Origin: a virus
Reading direction: 5' to 3' (one strand)
DNA: 29,616 nucleotides
IMG/VR virus record: IMGVR_UViG_3300024496_000085
Span: 1-29,616 of that record
The notes beneath the pieces are model-generated. The model made no database searches, was not told where the DNA came from, and worked only from the letters and a program-made list of their open reading frames with translations. Positions 1 to 9,995 of the stretch are shown in pieces. Numbering within the stretch: position 1 is the stretch's first letter; every line of letters begins with the position of its first letter. A program made the position numbers and the translations under genes.

Positions 1-1333
1 ACGAGCCAGCATTTGTATTGGCTGGTATGCTATAGCTTGTGTTGACCGTTTGTCCATTCTGGAAGAACACACTGTCAGTTCCACCACCAGTTGCACCACC
101 GCCGATAGAGCCCCAAGCCGTGCCATTATAGCCTTCGAATTGGCTTAAGGTCGTATTAAAGCGAAAGTAACCAGTAGCAGGGCTAGGCCGCTGTGCTGTC
201 GTTCCTGTCGGGATATAGGCCGATCCAGTAGCACTGTCTTGAGCCACAAACCCTGTGCCACTGACGTATGCCGCTACCCATGCCGAGCCAGTGTAAACTT
301 TCATAATTCCAGAGACGGAATTGAAGTATAAGGCTCCGGCAACCAAGGCATTACCGTCATTGTCGAGCGTCGGATCAGATGTTTTTGTTCCGAGGTAACG
401 GTCGTCAAAATTGTCAAAAGCCGTCAGCGTCTGGTCTCTAGCCGCCTCTGCCGCAGTCTGGGCATTGCTGGCATTGGTAGCCGCTGTAGAGGCTGTAGAA
501 GCTGAAGAAGCCGCAGCCGTCGCATGATACTTAGCCGAGTATTCACCACCAGCGACAGGGCCGGAAGTCTTTGTCGCCCAATCATTAGCAAGTGCCGCAG
601 AAGCCGCTGCCGCCGCCTCAGACGCTGCCGCCGCTGCCGCCGAAGCTCCAGCCGCAGCCGCATCAACCACCAAGTCCCACTTGGCCGAATCAGCATTACT
701 AGAGATCGGGGTCGTGCCAGTTGAGGTATGAGCCGTGTTAGCCCGGTAGACGTTTGAGTTCGATCCGTCCTTAACCAAGTCACGGACTGTATAGGCTGTG
801 CCAGCCGCCCAATTACCGCGCCAGTTGCCGATGTCTTCACCGACGACAGGGTTACCGGATGAGTCAAAAGCCAGTGTCTTGCCAGCGCGGGAAGCCGCCA
901 CCGGAAGAACCATGTTAACCGTGCCGCCGTCTTCGACAGCCGCCGGGTCATATTGAGGAGCCTTCAGAGTGCGCTTGTTTTCCTCGGCAAGCTGCTGGAT
1001 CATAATGATCTGGCTATCCAGTTGCTCATTTAGTGAGGATGCCTTCAGGTCGCCAGCGGTCACGAAGTCGGTCGTGCGCTCAATTGTCCGAGCGCCGATG
1101 ATCGTGATGCGGTCGGAACTAGTGGCTGCGCTGACAAGGGTAATTGAGCCAGTGCCGTTTACTGCGCTGATTGTTACGGTGTAATCGGTCGTGAGCGTCA
1201 GTTTGGTGGCGTTCTTATAGACGGCCAAATCCGACTGCGTCAGAACGGGAAAGCTAAAGGAATATGGTCCGGTTCCCGCTGACCCGGTGTAAACTACACG
1301 CCTCGTTACTGCGGTAATATTATAGTCAGCCAT
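1..1333 (-). CDS. Tail fibre protein, T7 gp17-type N-terminus (partial, 3' end outside window)
   Basis: The frame is open from the ATG at 1333 to the left edge (444 codons) with no stop, so the C-terminal part lies outside the window. The first ~115 residues resemble the T7 gp17 virion-anchoring domain: a YTGSAGTGPYSFSFPVL start, a TDYTV strand, then ITIIGARTIERTTDF and a helix with LNEQLDSQIIMIQQLAEE. A very Ala/Ser-rich, probably coiled-coil shaft follows at about residues 225-310, and then beta-rich repeats containing VYTGSAWVAA and GYNGTAWGS. The start is supported by AGGGG seven bases upstream. It is the last visible gene of the virion operon, behind the internal proteins. The anchoring role is inferred from the family. 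The receptor-binding end is not visible, so host range cannot be judged. Confidence 0.88.
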   Translation of the reverse strand, partial: MADYNITAVTRRVVYTGSAGTGPYSFSFPVLTQSDLAVYKNATKLTLTTDYTVTISAVNGTGSITLVSAATSSDRITIIGARTIERTTDFVTAGDLKASSLNEQLDSQIIMIQQLAEENKRTLKAPQYDPAAVEDGGTVNMVLPVAASRAGKTLAFDSSGNPVVGEDIGNWRGNWAAGTAYTVRDLVKDGSNSNVYRANTAHTSTGTTPISSNADSAKWDLVVDAAAAGASAAAAAASEAAAAASAALANDWATKTSGPVAGGEYSAKYHATAAASSASTASTAATNASNAQTAAEAARDQTLTAFDNFDDRYLGTKTSDPTLDNDGNALVAGALYFNSVSGIMKVYTGSAWVAAYVSGTGFVAQDSATGSAYIPTGTTAQRPSPATGYFRFNTTLSQFEGYNGTAWGSIGGGATGGGTDSVFFQNGQTVNTSYSIPANTNAGS

Positions 1334-1375
1334 AGCAAATCCCCTGATTTAGACCTTTATACTGTCAACACACGT

Positions 1376-4300
1376 TTATTTCAATCCGGCCTCTTTTGCC
1401 GCTTTATCCAATTCCTTCAATATGTCATTCCCGCGCTTGGCCATCGTGATGCGCTGAGAATAGAGCATATCAATAAACTGGCGCTTTTCTTCCGGCTTCA
1501 TGCTCTTGTCGGCCACAATCATCGAAATAATACGGGAGTTCTGGGTTAAAGCGTTTTGGATCGCCTGCGGCTTCATCATCTCAAAACTATTGTTTAAGAG
1601 GAACGATGAGGCAGCCTCGTCACCCTGCTTGGCAAGAGACTTAAACGTATTAAATGTAATTTCACGTTCGCGGAACGCTTTATAAAACGTCTCCGTTGAG
1701 TCAGTCATAGCTTGCGGGTAACGAATCAAAAATGCCTTAACAAAAGGCAAAGATTCGATTGGCTTTTCTGGAAGATTTTTATCAGCAATTATGCCAGCTT
1801 GGGCCAAACTATTTTCCATTACTGAGATAATTTGAGGCCCGAGAGACCCGGTCCATTGCCGGATGTAATTATCTACAACCATAGGTGATTGGATGCTAAG
1901 CCCTTGTGGAGCGCGGTCCATCCAAGGAAGCGTTCTGATACCCTTAGCAAGCAATTTGGCCGTTTCGGTTGTGTATTCATTATATTGAAATTCTGGCAAG
2001 ATTTTCTCATCTGATGCCGAAACAATGGGCCGACCAGTAAAGAATGAGCGATTAGCAAATTGCTCGATTTGAGGGACAGCTATTGTAGGAACAACGTCAA
2101 TCAGTAGACTTTCGGCTAATGTTTTACCAAAGTCCTTTAACGCCTTCGGGTCTTTTTCTACCCAGCTCTCCATGATTCTTTCTGGCAATGAGCCAAAAAC
2201 AAGGCCGTATTCAAATGGTTTTGGTATTCTGAAGATCGTTAAATCCTCATCCGTTCCGGTCATAATGATCCAGAACACGTTTTTCTGCCAAGCTGGGAGG
2301 TCGCGATAGATTGCGCCGCGTGTGGTTATTGTCCCATCTGGGAGTCTTGTCGGGGTTTCATCCGAGTATGCATCCCACCACAAATACATTGAAGGGACCG
2401 TGACAGAGATTATACCCTTTGCCGCCGTTTCAAATGGCTTCGTCTTAACCTGACGGATCAGACGATCCATGCCCTGAACACGCGCATTAAGGAACGCGGT
2501 GATCATTGACAAACTCTTTAATTTTGACCCTTCGCGAGCAAAGTCTACTGTAACCTCTCTGGAGGAAAGCCCTCTTTGAAAGACTTCAGAAGGGGTATCG
2601 CCGGGTTTTGCCAATGCCTTAAATTGCCCCAAGCGTGTAGCGTTTTCGATTACTTCGCTTGTAACGCGTAAAAGCTCAATCGGGCTTTTCATCACGTTAA
2701 ACGCAGCATCTATAAATTTTGTTTCTTCATTCAATTTTAAGATGTTCTTCTTAATATAATCACGGTCCATTGCGACCATTGCCGCATTAGCGCCGCCAGA
2801 TTTTAACCAATCTTGGTATGCTGCGTCCTTTTTAAGGAGTGAGCCAACTCCAGACATTGCATGATATATTGGCAAATACCCATTGCCCTGTATAAAGGCT
2901 ACCATTTGGTCTCTTATAGCGTTACGTGCCATAAAATCGGGAGAAAGCGTTACACCAGCTCGAAGGAATCTTGCCGGAGCGCCAATAATTTTAGTAAACA
3001 GGCTTGCTGTTGATGCGTCCATTTGTCGAATAGAGTCAATTAACTCTGGGTCAGCCTTGTAGACTTCACGCTTGCCATCCCTAAAAACGGCAAATTCATC
3101 TGCCGCAAGGGTCTGCCACCCGCGCCTAAATACAGACATCGTTTCTTCTGGCATATTGTCGATAGAAATACCGTGATCAGCTAAAAACTTTTTAATCTCT
3201 CCAGTATCAACATTAGTTACTTTTGCTTTTGCAGAGACCTTTTCTATCAAATCGGATCGCGCCGATGATTCAGCAAGGTTTACAAGAGATGACAGAACTC
3301 TGTTCTTTTCTGCAATGTCTATATAAAGATAAGTATTTTTTACGATTGATTCGATTGGGTCAACAATTTTAAGCTCAGAGCCTTTAATCTTCTTAATCGG
3401 GTTTCTTACATTAAGGCCACGAACGCTTTGCGGCTTGCCTTTCTCATCAAAGAACCGATACATCGGCAAATATGATTGGTTGACTTCCAGCATTTGCTGG
3501 TATGTCTTTTCATCAATAACACCAGAGTCCTTCATATATTTTGAAATGTTATTCTGATATTGAACGAGATCATCAAATGCTTGTTTGAATTTAGCATTAT
3601 CAGAAAACTGCTTTAATACTTTAGACGTATCTTCTGGTTTAAAGCCAGTTTCAATACCACGGGTAGAAAGCTCTTCAGCACGACGAGCAATAGCGTATGC
3701 TTTAAAATCATCAAATTCAGCCTTAATTGGCTTAATCAAATCAAGTAGAGACTTACCGTTTGTTTGCAATGTATTGAAATCATAGGTGCCGTATTTGAGA
3801 AATTGGTCAGCGCGGCCAAAGTTCCCAGCCGTGAGCCGAGCCAGCTCATACGGGTTATCTAGCGTAGCAAGTTTTTCGCCTTCAAGAAGTTTTGTTATCT
3901 TTAATATTGGATGGTATTTATCTACAACAGACGTAATAAAGCTATCCTTCATTGCGTCATAATTGAACGTGTTACGCTCAGGTTCTCCAATCCTATCAAG
4001 AATATTTTTAGTAGCATCAGACGATGGCTTAGGCTCTTCTATTTTAAGCGGCTCAATATTTTCTGGGCGTAAAACTTCTACTTTAGCTACAGTTTGATTC
4101 CCGCCAAAATCTTTTGGTGCCGAGGTTGATTGAAGATCGGCTATTACTTTTTTATTTTTCCTCATTATTTCTGGAAGCATTGATTCATTGATCATGCTTT
4201 CAAATGTTGATGGTATATCGTTAGACTTTGAAACAATCTCAGCTTTTAATATTGGGTTGTCAGATGTAAGTTGAACAACCTGATCCGGTTTTACGCCTGT

Positions 4301-5074
4301 GCGAGAATAAATATTCATCAATTTTGACGCTGTAAATTGTGCGCCTTTCACCCCGCCAACCACAATAGCCGCATCGGTGAAGTCTTGCATAGTAGGCATT
4401 TCGCCTTCAATGGTTCGACCAAGAACAGCCATTGCTGCGATTTCTGCCGATGTTCCGGCAAGGTCTGAAATAACTGGCCCAGCGGCTTGCGTTGCCATTT
4501 TAGTCGTTGCGCCAGCACCAACTGATCCAGCACCTACTACGAATGCTTTGCTTCCCGCGATTGCCGTTGCCGAAAAACGACCCCAGTAATCGTCCCAATT
4601 CTTAATGTTACCCTTTTGCAGATTCTGAATATATGCGTTCCTAATGATTTCTGGAACGGCAAAAGCACCGCCACCAGCACCGAGCATTTGTCCGGTTGGC
4701 CCAGCGACTTCAGCGCCTAATTCAGAACCATACCAAGCACCAGCAACCATCGCTGGGAAATCACCAACGGCTTGACCGAGGGAGAAAGCAATACGGCTTG
4801 CTGCCGGGTCATCTGGAGAAACTTGTCTGTCTGGCAATGCGTTTCTGGTCATAAGTCCAGTAACAGACATACCAAATCCAGCATCAAGCGCATCAAGGAT
4901 TGTCAGTGGCTTTTTGCCAGAGTTTTCAATCGTCTTTTTAAGCTGCTCTGTAAACTGATCAAGTTGCGGAACTGGCGCTGCTATACCCTCTGTAGGGGCA
5001 TAGTTTTCATACCACGGCTTCTCAGCTTCTACGGCTTCATTTGCAGGAGCATATTGATCATACCACTCAGCCAT
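1376..5074 (-). CDS. Large internal virion / polyvalent protein with LPD38-like region
   Basis: A 1232-aa protein at the position where T7-like phages encode the large ejected internal protein (gp16-like). The N-terminus carries a short repeat (WYDQYAPANEA, WYENYAPTEG). A Gly/Ala-rich stretch, possibly membrane-active, spans about residues 85-220. The C-terminal half has SPDFMARNAIRDQMVAF and later IFRIPKPFEYGLVFGSLPER, which I recognise as the large polyvalent protein-associated domain LPD38. Polyvalent proteins are thought to enter the host with the DNA. No lytic transglycosylase or peptidase motif was seen. The ATG shares one base with the stop of the upstream gene (TAATG), implying translational coupling. 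Virion location is inferred from position and family. Confidence 0.8.
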   Translation of the reverse strand: MAEWYDQYAPANEAVEAEKPWYENYAPTEGIAAPVPQLDQFTEQLKKTIENSGKKPLTILDALDAGFGMSVTGLMTRNALPDRQVSPDDPAASRIAFSLGQAVGDFPAMVAGAWYGSELGAEVAGPTGQMLGAGGGAFAVPEIIRNAYIQNLQKGNIKNWDDYWGRFSATAIAGSKAFVVGAGSVGAGATTKMATQAAGPVISDLAGTSAEIAAMAVLGRTIEGEMPTMQDFTDAAIVVGGVKGAQFTASKLMNIYSRTGVKPDQVVQLTSDNPILKAEIVSKSNDIPSTFESMINESMLPEIMRKNKKVIADLQSTSAPKDFGGNQTVAKVEVLRPENIEPLKIEEPKPSSDATKNILDRIGEPERNTFNYDAMKDSFITSVVDKYHPILKITKLLEGEKLATLDNPYELARLTAGNFGRADQFLKYGTYDFNTLQTNGKSLLDLIKPIKAEFDDFKAYAIARRAEELSTRGIETGFKPEDTSKVLKQFSDNAKFKQAFDDLVQYQNNISKYMKDSGVIDEKTYQQMLEVNQSYLPMYRFFDEKGKPQSVRGLNVRNPIKKIKGSELKIVDPIESIVKNTYLYIDIAEKNRVLSSLVNLAESSARSDLIEKVSAKAKVTNVDTGEIKKFLADHGISIDNMPEETMSVFRRGWQTLAADEFAVFRDGKREVYKADPELIDSIRQMDASTASLFTKIIGAPARFLRAGVTLSPDFMARNAIRDQMVAFIQGNGYLPIYHAMSGVGSLLKKDAAYQDWLKSGGANAAMVAMDRDYIKKNILKLNEETKFIDAAFNVMKSPIELLRVTSEVIENATRLGQFKALAKPGDTPSEVFQRGLSSREVTVDFAREGSKLKSLSMITAFLNARVQGMDRLIRQVKTKPFETAAKGIISVTVPSMYLWWDAYSDETPTRLPDGTITTRGAIYRDLPAWQKNVFWIIMTGTDEDLTIFRIPKPFEYGLVFGSLPERIMESWVEKDPKALKDFGKTLAESLLIDVVPTIAVPQIEQFANRSFFTGRPIVSASDEKILPEFQYNEYTTETAKLLAKGIRTLPWMDRAPQGLSIQSPMVVDNYIRQWTGSLGPQIISVMENSLAQAGIIADKNLPEKPIESLPFVKAFLIRYPQAMTDSTETFYKAFREREITFNTFKSLAKQGDEAASSFLLNNSFEMMKPQAIQNALTQNSRIISMIVADKSMKPEEKRQFIDMLYSQRITMAKRGNDILKELDKAAKEAGLK

Positions 5075-6807
5075 TATGGTTTAGTCCTTACAATCTTCTT
5101 CGGATCGTCTTTAGCAATAAACTTAATTCCCTGCCCAGACGGTAGCTTTGCAATTTCGTCTTGCGTAAGGCTTGGTATTTCGGCAGCCTTTCCAGATTCA
5201 CGCATCATCTCTGCTGCCTGACTTTTAATAATTTCAGACAATGAACGCTTGTAAGTGCTTACCATCGGCCACAAAGAAGTATTCTGAGTCGGGTCAAGGA
5301 GTTGATTGGGCGTCAAGCCCTTTGCAATCCCTTCTTTATATTTTCTGTCAAATTGATATGTAAATGCAAGAAATTGATCTTGAGCTAACGGGTCTTCAAC
5401 GCCAAACTCATTCTTCCCAATAATCACATTCTTTGCGCTATTGATAAATTGAGTAATCTGCTTTGTTTCAAGTTTATCTGGGTTATCAATGAGTGTTCTT
5501 AATGTATTGATTTCCGATATACCAATCTTGCCAGAACGAACGTATGGCTCAAGCTGATCAGTTGACACAATTTCACCAGACTGAATCTTGGTGGTTATTT
5601 CTAAATATGAAGCTGCGTCTGGTTTCGTATCTTTCTTATTGATATTGTTTAACAAAATACGAAATGTCTCTTTGCTTCCTTCGCCAAATGTAGGAAGATT
5701 TGCGGCTTGAATATCGGCAATAGTTACAATACTCGAAGTGTCTCCGGCTTCCATATTTGTAAGCCTAGTAAACAGATCATTTCGTGTTACATTATATGCA
5801 GCCTTTTTCTTTGCCTCTTCAGCTTCAACAATGCGCTTATTGTCTGCTTCAGCAAAAGTATTTAACTCTCTAACTGTCTTAACCGCAGCAATAAATTGAT
5901 CTGGTTGCATGGCCCCTAAAACAGAATCAAGCGTCTTATTCCCAGTTGATTTACCAGTTTTATAATCATTAAGAGTTTTGAGATACGTTTCCCTATCTTC
6001 ATCAGTAGCAAAAGATAAAGCAATGTTTGTCACGTAGTCTTTACGAGCATCTACCAGAACTTTTTGAAAGTTTTGCAATGCTTGTTCTCTAATAGGCCTA
6101 GATATTTTAGAGCCAAGTTGATCTACCTTTTGATACTCTAATGCAATTAACTCATTAACAGATGTTATCTTGCCAGATGTAGGATCATATCTATCACCAG
6201 CGGCAAGAATTGAAGCTATTGATTGTGTTCTTGCATCAATTTCTTTTGCAGTCGCAACTTGCGCCTCTTTAATAGAATTTGCAGCAAGTCTTTTTGTAGC
6301 AGATAGATATTGCGTATTAGCCTTATATGCTAGTTCTGCTTTAATCTTTTGCGATTCAACTGGGTCAATCTGTTGCACAGCGCCAGAAAAGCCATCAATC
6401 ATGGCATTCATGCTTTTTAACCCAGCATCAGGTGAAAGCTGGCCAGTTTCAATTTGATTGGCAATCTTTGTCAGCTCTGTATGACTTGCGTAATACATAT
6501 TTGTGCGAACAACTTCTTGCTGCGCTTTCATCGCCGCGCGGCCAAATACTGTCGTTGCATCCGTTGTCGTTTCTAATGGAGTGCCAGACTTATACGCTTC
6601 AACTAATTGTTCAGCCGATGGAGCAGTTTCAGCACCGTATTTTTGACCTTCTATTACTGCTTGTTGTTCTGCTTCTTGTAAATAAAAAGAAGTCATACGG
6701 TTCATTTGAGCAGACAACTGATCGAATGGCGCAGACACATCACGGAACTGGCCCTGCGGTGTAGCTACCGCAATGTCGCTAGATGTATATCGTGGCATAA
6801 TGGCCAT
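5074..6807 (-). CDS. Putative internal virion protein (gp15-like position)
   Basis: A 577-aa, mostly helical, Gln/Ala/Lys-rich protein without signal peptide or clear membrane segment. It is predicted to form long helices (for example around QEAEQQAVIEGQKYG and KRIVEAEEAKKKAAYN). By order it corresponds to the second internal core/ejection protein of T7-like phages: it follows the gp14-like gene and precedes the very large polyvalent protein. I see no enzymatic motif. The start at 6807 is supported by AGGGG eight bases upstream. Its stop overlaps the next start by one base. The function is positional inference; sequence similarity to T7 gp15 is not evident by eye. Confidence 0.7.
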   Translation of the reverse strand: MAIMPRYTSSDIAVATPQGQFRDVSAPFDQLSAQMNRMTSFYLQEAEQQAVIEGQKYGAETAPSAEQLVEAYKSGTPLETTTDATTVFGRAAMKAQQEVVRTNMYYASHTELTKIANQIETGQLSPDAGLKSMNAMIDGFSGAVQQIDPVESQKIKAELAYKANTQYLSATKRLAANSIKEAQVATAKEIDARTQSIASILAAGDRYDPTSGKITSVNELIALEYQKVDQLGSKISRPIREQALQNFQKVLVDARKDYVTNIALSFATDEDRETYLKTLNDYKTGKSTGNKTLDSVLGAMQPDQFIAAVKTVRELNTFAEADNKRIVEAEEAKKKAAYNVTRNDLFTRLTNMEAGDTSSIVTIADIQAANLPTFGEGSKETFRILLNNINKKDTKPDAASYLEITTKIQSGEIVSTDQLEPYVRSGKIGISEINTLRTLIDNPDKLETKQITQFINSAKNVIIGKNEFGVEDPLAQDQFLAFTYQFDRKYKEGIAKGLTPNQLLDPTQNTSLWPMVSTYKRSLSEIIKSQAAEMMRESGKAAEIPSLTQDEIAKLPSGQGIKFIAKDDPKKIVRTKP

Positions 6808-6818
6808 TATCTAACCCC

Positions 6819-7358
6819 TTAGTCGCCGTAATAAACGCCGCGCTTTAGAACATTAGCGCCAGTTGAATTGAGATTTAGTGAAGATGATCCAAGACCTGTA
6901 GGCTGCCAACCAATGCCTTGAATCTGAGCGCCAGTCGATAGCAATGTGCCAAACGCCTTGATGTATCCGGCTTGAGCGGCAGCATCACCCTGACGGCGCA
7001 TTTCAGACGCATTGATCTGACCCCCGAGCAACGCGATCTGTGCGTTGTCTTCGGTCATGATCTTTTCTTCTACGCCCTTACCGAACGCATATTGAGTTAA
7101 TGCAAGAGCCGAACCGCCAAACGGATCAACGCTACCAGCGGCAGCACGGGCGCGGATTGTAGCAGCGGTAGCTAATGTCTTCTCAAGAACGGCAATGCCT
7201 TGCTGCTTATATTTCAACGCATCTGACTTGGCCTGTAACTCTGCTTGTCGAGCCTGTGCATAGGCAGTCTGTCTTTGCGACTCACCAGCGGCAATCGCTC
7301 CTACAGCACTAACGGCTGAAGATGCAGCGGCCATAAGGATTGGAACACTAAACCCCAT
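6819..7358 (-). CDS. Internal virion protein, T7 gp14-like
   Basis: A 179-aa protein with a hydrophobic Ala-rich N-terminus (ILMAAASSAVSAVGAIAAG), then a Gln/Ala-rich helix (RQTAYAQARQAELQAKSDA), an AAAGSVDPFGGSALAL turn and another amphipathic helix. This is the typical pattern of the small ejection protein (gp14 family) of T7-like podoviruses, which inserts into the outer membrane during DNA delivery. Length and position between the tail nozzle and the larger internal proteins fit. Start is ATG with a GGGG-containing leader. The order of residues fits the family well, but the assignment rests on pattern and context. Confidence 0.75.
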   Translation of the reverse strand: MGFSVPILMAAASSAVSAVGAIAAGESQRQTAYAQARQAELQAKSDALKYKQQGIAVLEKTLATAATIRARAAAGSVDPFGGSALALTQYAFGKGVEEKIMTEDNAQIALLGGQINASEMRRQGDAAAQAGYIKAFGTLLSTGAQIQGIGWQPTGLGSSSLNLNSTGANVLKRGVYYGD

Positions 7359-7362
7359 TGTT

Positions 7363-9339
7363 TTACCCCGTTGGAACGCTTACGCGATAATCTAGGAACA
7401 GCAATGTCATCTTGAGTGGCGCAGTCTGGGTTACAGTTACCGAGCCTTCGTAATCGTATCCGAGCAACGGACCAACACGCTTCAGACCTGTAAACTCAGC
7501 TACCGGAGCATCAAGGACATTGGTATCAAATGTTCTAAATGGAATTTCGACTCCACCGATTGAAGCGTTTTGCGTCTGATAGAACTCTGCCTCAACTTCG
7601 ATGATGCGCTTTTTATAGCCACGAAGGTTGCCAGTTTGTATCCGTGGCTCAATCGGCATTGTTGCAATCGTTACCGTATAATCAGTCCCGACGACAAAAG
7701 ACGTTGCAGACGCACGGTCGAATGTAATTAGGCCACCGCTGCTTGCCGTTTCGTCTGACAGCATAACACCGTCAGCGATGACCTTGACCGTCTTCGCAGC
7801 CAGATTGGTAGCCGTGACGTTTGCAGCCGCACCACCAGTGACGGCATTATCTAATGTGAGATCACGATCAAATTGCTCTACATGGTATTTAGTCGTGCCG
7901 TTAATTGTGCGTTGCACAACGACATAGATCGTATCGACATCGACTGCGACAGCCTTAAATAGACCGTCCGTTGTAAACTTGCTCGGTGCAATGATGTCCT
8001 GAGACCGAAGAACCGAGTATGCCGTGAATGACCCGTCGCTGTTTACGAGCATGAGCAAATCGGCTTCGTCAGTATCCGTAGCTCTGCGTAGCGCAAGATC
8101 AACTGGTGTATTGATCAGATGACCGGACAGAACCGAGATATTGTTCGAGATATAGGTCGCCTGAGCATCCGTATAAATGAACTCTTTTACGGTCTTACCG
8201 CCACGCTGGACGTATAGTGTTCCGGCTTCCAGACCGACAGGAGACACACCAGCAAGCATACCGTTACGAGTTGCGACACGAACGACGAACTGCGTCGGCG
8301 TTAATGGATCACCAAGCCCCTGCGGGACATAGAATTCTGCGCCAGTGGTAAAGATTTGTAGATCGCGGCCAGAGTAAATATCTACGATAGCATTGAACTG
8401 ATCGACATCGAGTGTGGCTTCCAAGCCATCGTCATCATTGCTTGCTTGTTTATCAAAGTTGAAGACATCACCGACACGGCTACCCCAGAGAGTTGATGGT
8501 CTGGTTTTTGATCCACCAAAGAATAGGCGACCTTCGTGGAATGTCACACTACGCGGCCAACCACGGGTTGCTGACCAGCTATGCTCATAACCACGCTCGA
8601 TCTCCCATTCACCGGAAGCATACGCCGATGTCTGGCTAAACGGGATTTCTACCTGAGCTTTAACTTTTGTCGTGCTGACATAGGTAACAATACGAGCGCG
8701 GCCATAACCGTAACCATCCTTGACGTTGATATATTGCTCAACATCTGTCGAAACGAATGTGCCGCCAGCGCAAGTTAATTCGATGAACCCTGTCGATGCA
8801 GACGGAGTCAAAGTTGTCGATGGGCTACTTGTCGTTATTGTGAAAGCATAATGCGGGATATAGTTGAATGAGATTGTGCTGAGTGTCCAAGAGGCATCGG
8901 TAGCCCCACGGACCAGCTTCAATGGGGCTAAGTCCTCATGCACAAAGATCATTGTGTCTGCCGACTGAGCATATTTCAGGTTTGGCAGAATGGCTGATGT
9001 CAGTGTCGATGCGGCCAGATATGGATTGCCAGAACCGTTGATGTTCGTAACCAGCACACCGTTCTTGAAGATGTAGATGCGCTGATCGACGACTGCGAAC
9101 ATATAAGAGTCAGCAACCGAGAACTCGAACGGGATAAGCGAGACACCATTCGCGGCACTGGCCGGAAGATCATAGATGAACTTCAAACCCGGACGACGGC
9201 GCACACCACCCTGCGGGATGACGACTACGTTTTGAGCGGTCTTTAATGCTGAGAAATATTGATTAAGGTCGATACGACCACGCAATAGCGGGTCAACCTC
9301 TCCAACCGTGAAGTTCGTTTGGATATTGACAATCTTCAT
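7363..9339 (-). CDS. Tail tubular protein B (nozzle, T7 gp12-like)
   Basis: A 658-aa beta-rich protein opening with KIVNIQTNFTVGEVDPLLRGRIDL and then QNVVVIPQGGVRRRPGLKFI. This is the characteristic start of the T7 gp12 nozzle family (fixed position of G-E-x-P/D and the QGG-x-x-RRPG loop). The product forms the distal tail tube and closes the channel. The start was placed at the ATG at 9339, which shares one base with the stop of the upstream gene (TGATG) and has GAGG seven bases upstream; an in-frame TTG one codon earlier is less likely. Directly preceded by tail tubular A, as in T7. Confidence 0.9.
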   Translation of the reverse strand: MKIVNIQTNFTVGEVDPLLRGRIDLNQYFSALKTAQNVVVIPQGGVRRRPGLKFIYDLPASAANGVSLIPFEFSVADSYMFAVVDQRIYIFKNGVLVTNINGSGNPYLAASTLTSAILPNLKYAQSADTMIFVHEDLAPLKLVRGATDASWTLSTISFNYIPHYAFTITTSSPSTTLTPSASTGFIELTCAGGTFVSTDVEQYINVKDGYGYGRARIVTYVSTTKVKAQVEIPFSQTSAYASGEWEIERGYEHSWSATRGWPRSVTFHEGRLFFGGSKTRPSTLWGSRVGDVFNFDKQASNDDDGLEATLDVDQFNAIVDIYSGRDLQIFTTGAEFYVPQGLGDPLTPTQFVVRVATRNGMLAGVSPVGLEAGTLYVQRGGKTVKEFIYTDAQATYISNNISVLSGHLINTPVDLALRRATDTDEADLLMLVNSDGSFTAYSVLRSQDIIAPSKFTTDGLFKAVAVDVDTIYVVVQRTINGTTKYHVEQFDRDLTLDNAVTGGAAANVTATNLAAKTVKVIADGVMLSDETASSGGLITFDRASATSFVVGTDYTVTIATMPIEPRIQTGNLRGYKKRIIEVEAEFYQTQNASIGGVEIPFRTFDTNVLDAPVAEFTGLKRVGPLLGYDYEGSVTVTQTAPLKMTLLFLDYRVSVPTG

Positions 9340-9953
9340 CAATACCTCACATGAACAAGAGAGTAGTCCTCAATATATTGGTTTGGCTGGTTCTGAGCAT
9401 CAATCATTGTAGCCTGACGGAAAAAGCCGCCACGACCATTGTCGATTGGACCACCGACAGCCATGCCCATCCAATACTGTGATTTGCTGATCTGATCTGT
9501 CACTGGCTCGGCAAAATGCCAGCACAGGAAATATTTAAGAAGCTGAACAAAATACTGCGGCAGCGCATCCTCAGACACATCATACTGGTAATCTATCCAG
9601 ATAGATGAGTAGTTGGTCTGAATCTTTGAGCCAATCTTTTCCCACTCGGTGACAGGACGGCCACCGGAAGATGTCGTGATGAACAGCGCCCTAGCACCAG
9701 CAATCAGGTCGCCGGGAAGCGCAAACTCATATTTCCACTCTGTGACCGGAGTGGTTTCGAGCTTGGCAAGTTGTTGCTTCTTCATAGAGAATGACCACGG
9801 ATACATGGTCAGCAACATAACCTTCACATCGTCATAGAGCCGATCTGTGATCTGAGCTGCCGATGAACCATCCGAGAAAGATGTAATAATGTTCGTGCCG
9901 AGCATAATCAGGGCATCGTTACAAATTTTCAGTTTGGTATCGCCTGTAGCCAT
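9339..9953 (-). CDS. Tail tubular protein A (adaptor, T7 gp11-like)
   Basis: A 204-aa protein beginning with KLKICNDALIMLGTNIITSF, followed by YDDVKVMLLTMYPWSFSMKKQQL and YEFALPGDLI. These are hallmarks of the gp11 adaptor family that docks under the portal and connects it to the nozzle. The WSF-x-x-K-x-Q-L and ALP-x-DL segments are the most recognisable parts. Start ATG at 9953 has GGAG about eight bases upstream. It is the first gene after an intrinsic terminator, so it must be expressed by read-through or by an unidentified promoter in 9954-9995. Confidence 0.9.
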   Translation of the reverse strand: MATGDTKLKICNDALIMLGTNIITSFSDGSSAAQITDRLYDDVKVMLLTMYPWSFSMKKQQLAKLETTPVTEWKYEFALPGDLIAGARALFITTSSGGRPVTEWEKIGSKIQTNYSSIWIDYQYDVSEDALPQYFVQLLKYFLCWHFAEPVTDQISKSQYWMGMAVGGPIDNGRGGFFRQATMIDAQNQPNQYIEDYSLVHVRY

Positions 9954-9995
9954 TTCAGGACTCCATTACGAAAATATATATATTCCAAATGACTT

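Noticed and set aside
424-951. Arg/Leu-rich 175-aa open frame on the minus strand
   Set aside because: It is a shadow frame of the Ala-rich tail fibre segment, which has a well-supported reading in another frame.
1353-1370. TTGACAGTATAAA before the tail fibre gene, minus strand
   Set aside because: The two boxes are only one base apart, so this is not a sigma-70 promoter.
4772-5221. 149-aa plus-strand open frame
   Set aside because: Opposite to two well-supported internal virion genes, with no ribosome site and random-looking composition.
9971-9990. AATATATATATT run before tail tubular A as a promoter
   Set aside because: A -10-like element exists but no -35 box; too weak to call, although some promoter or read-through is needed.
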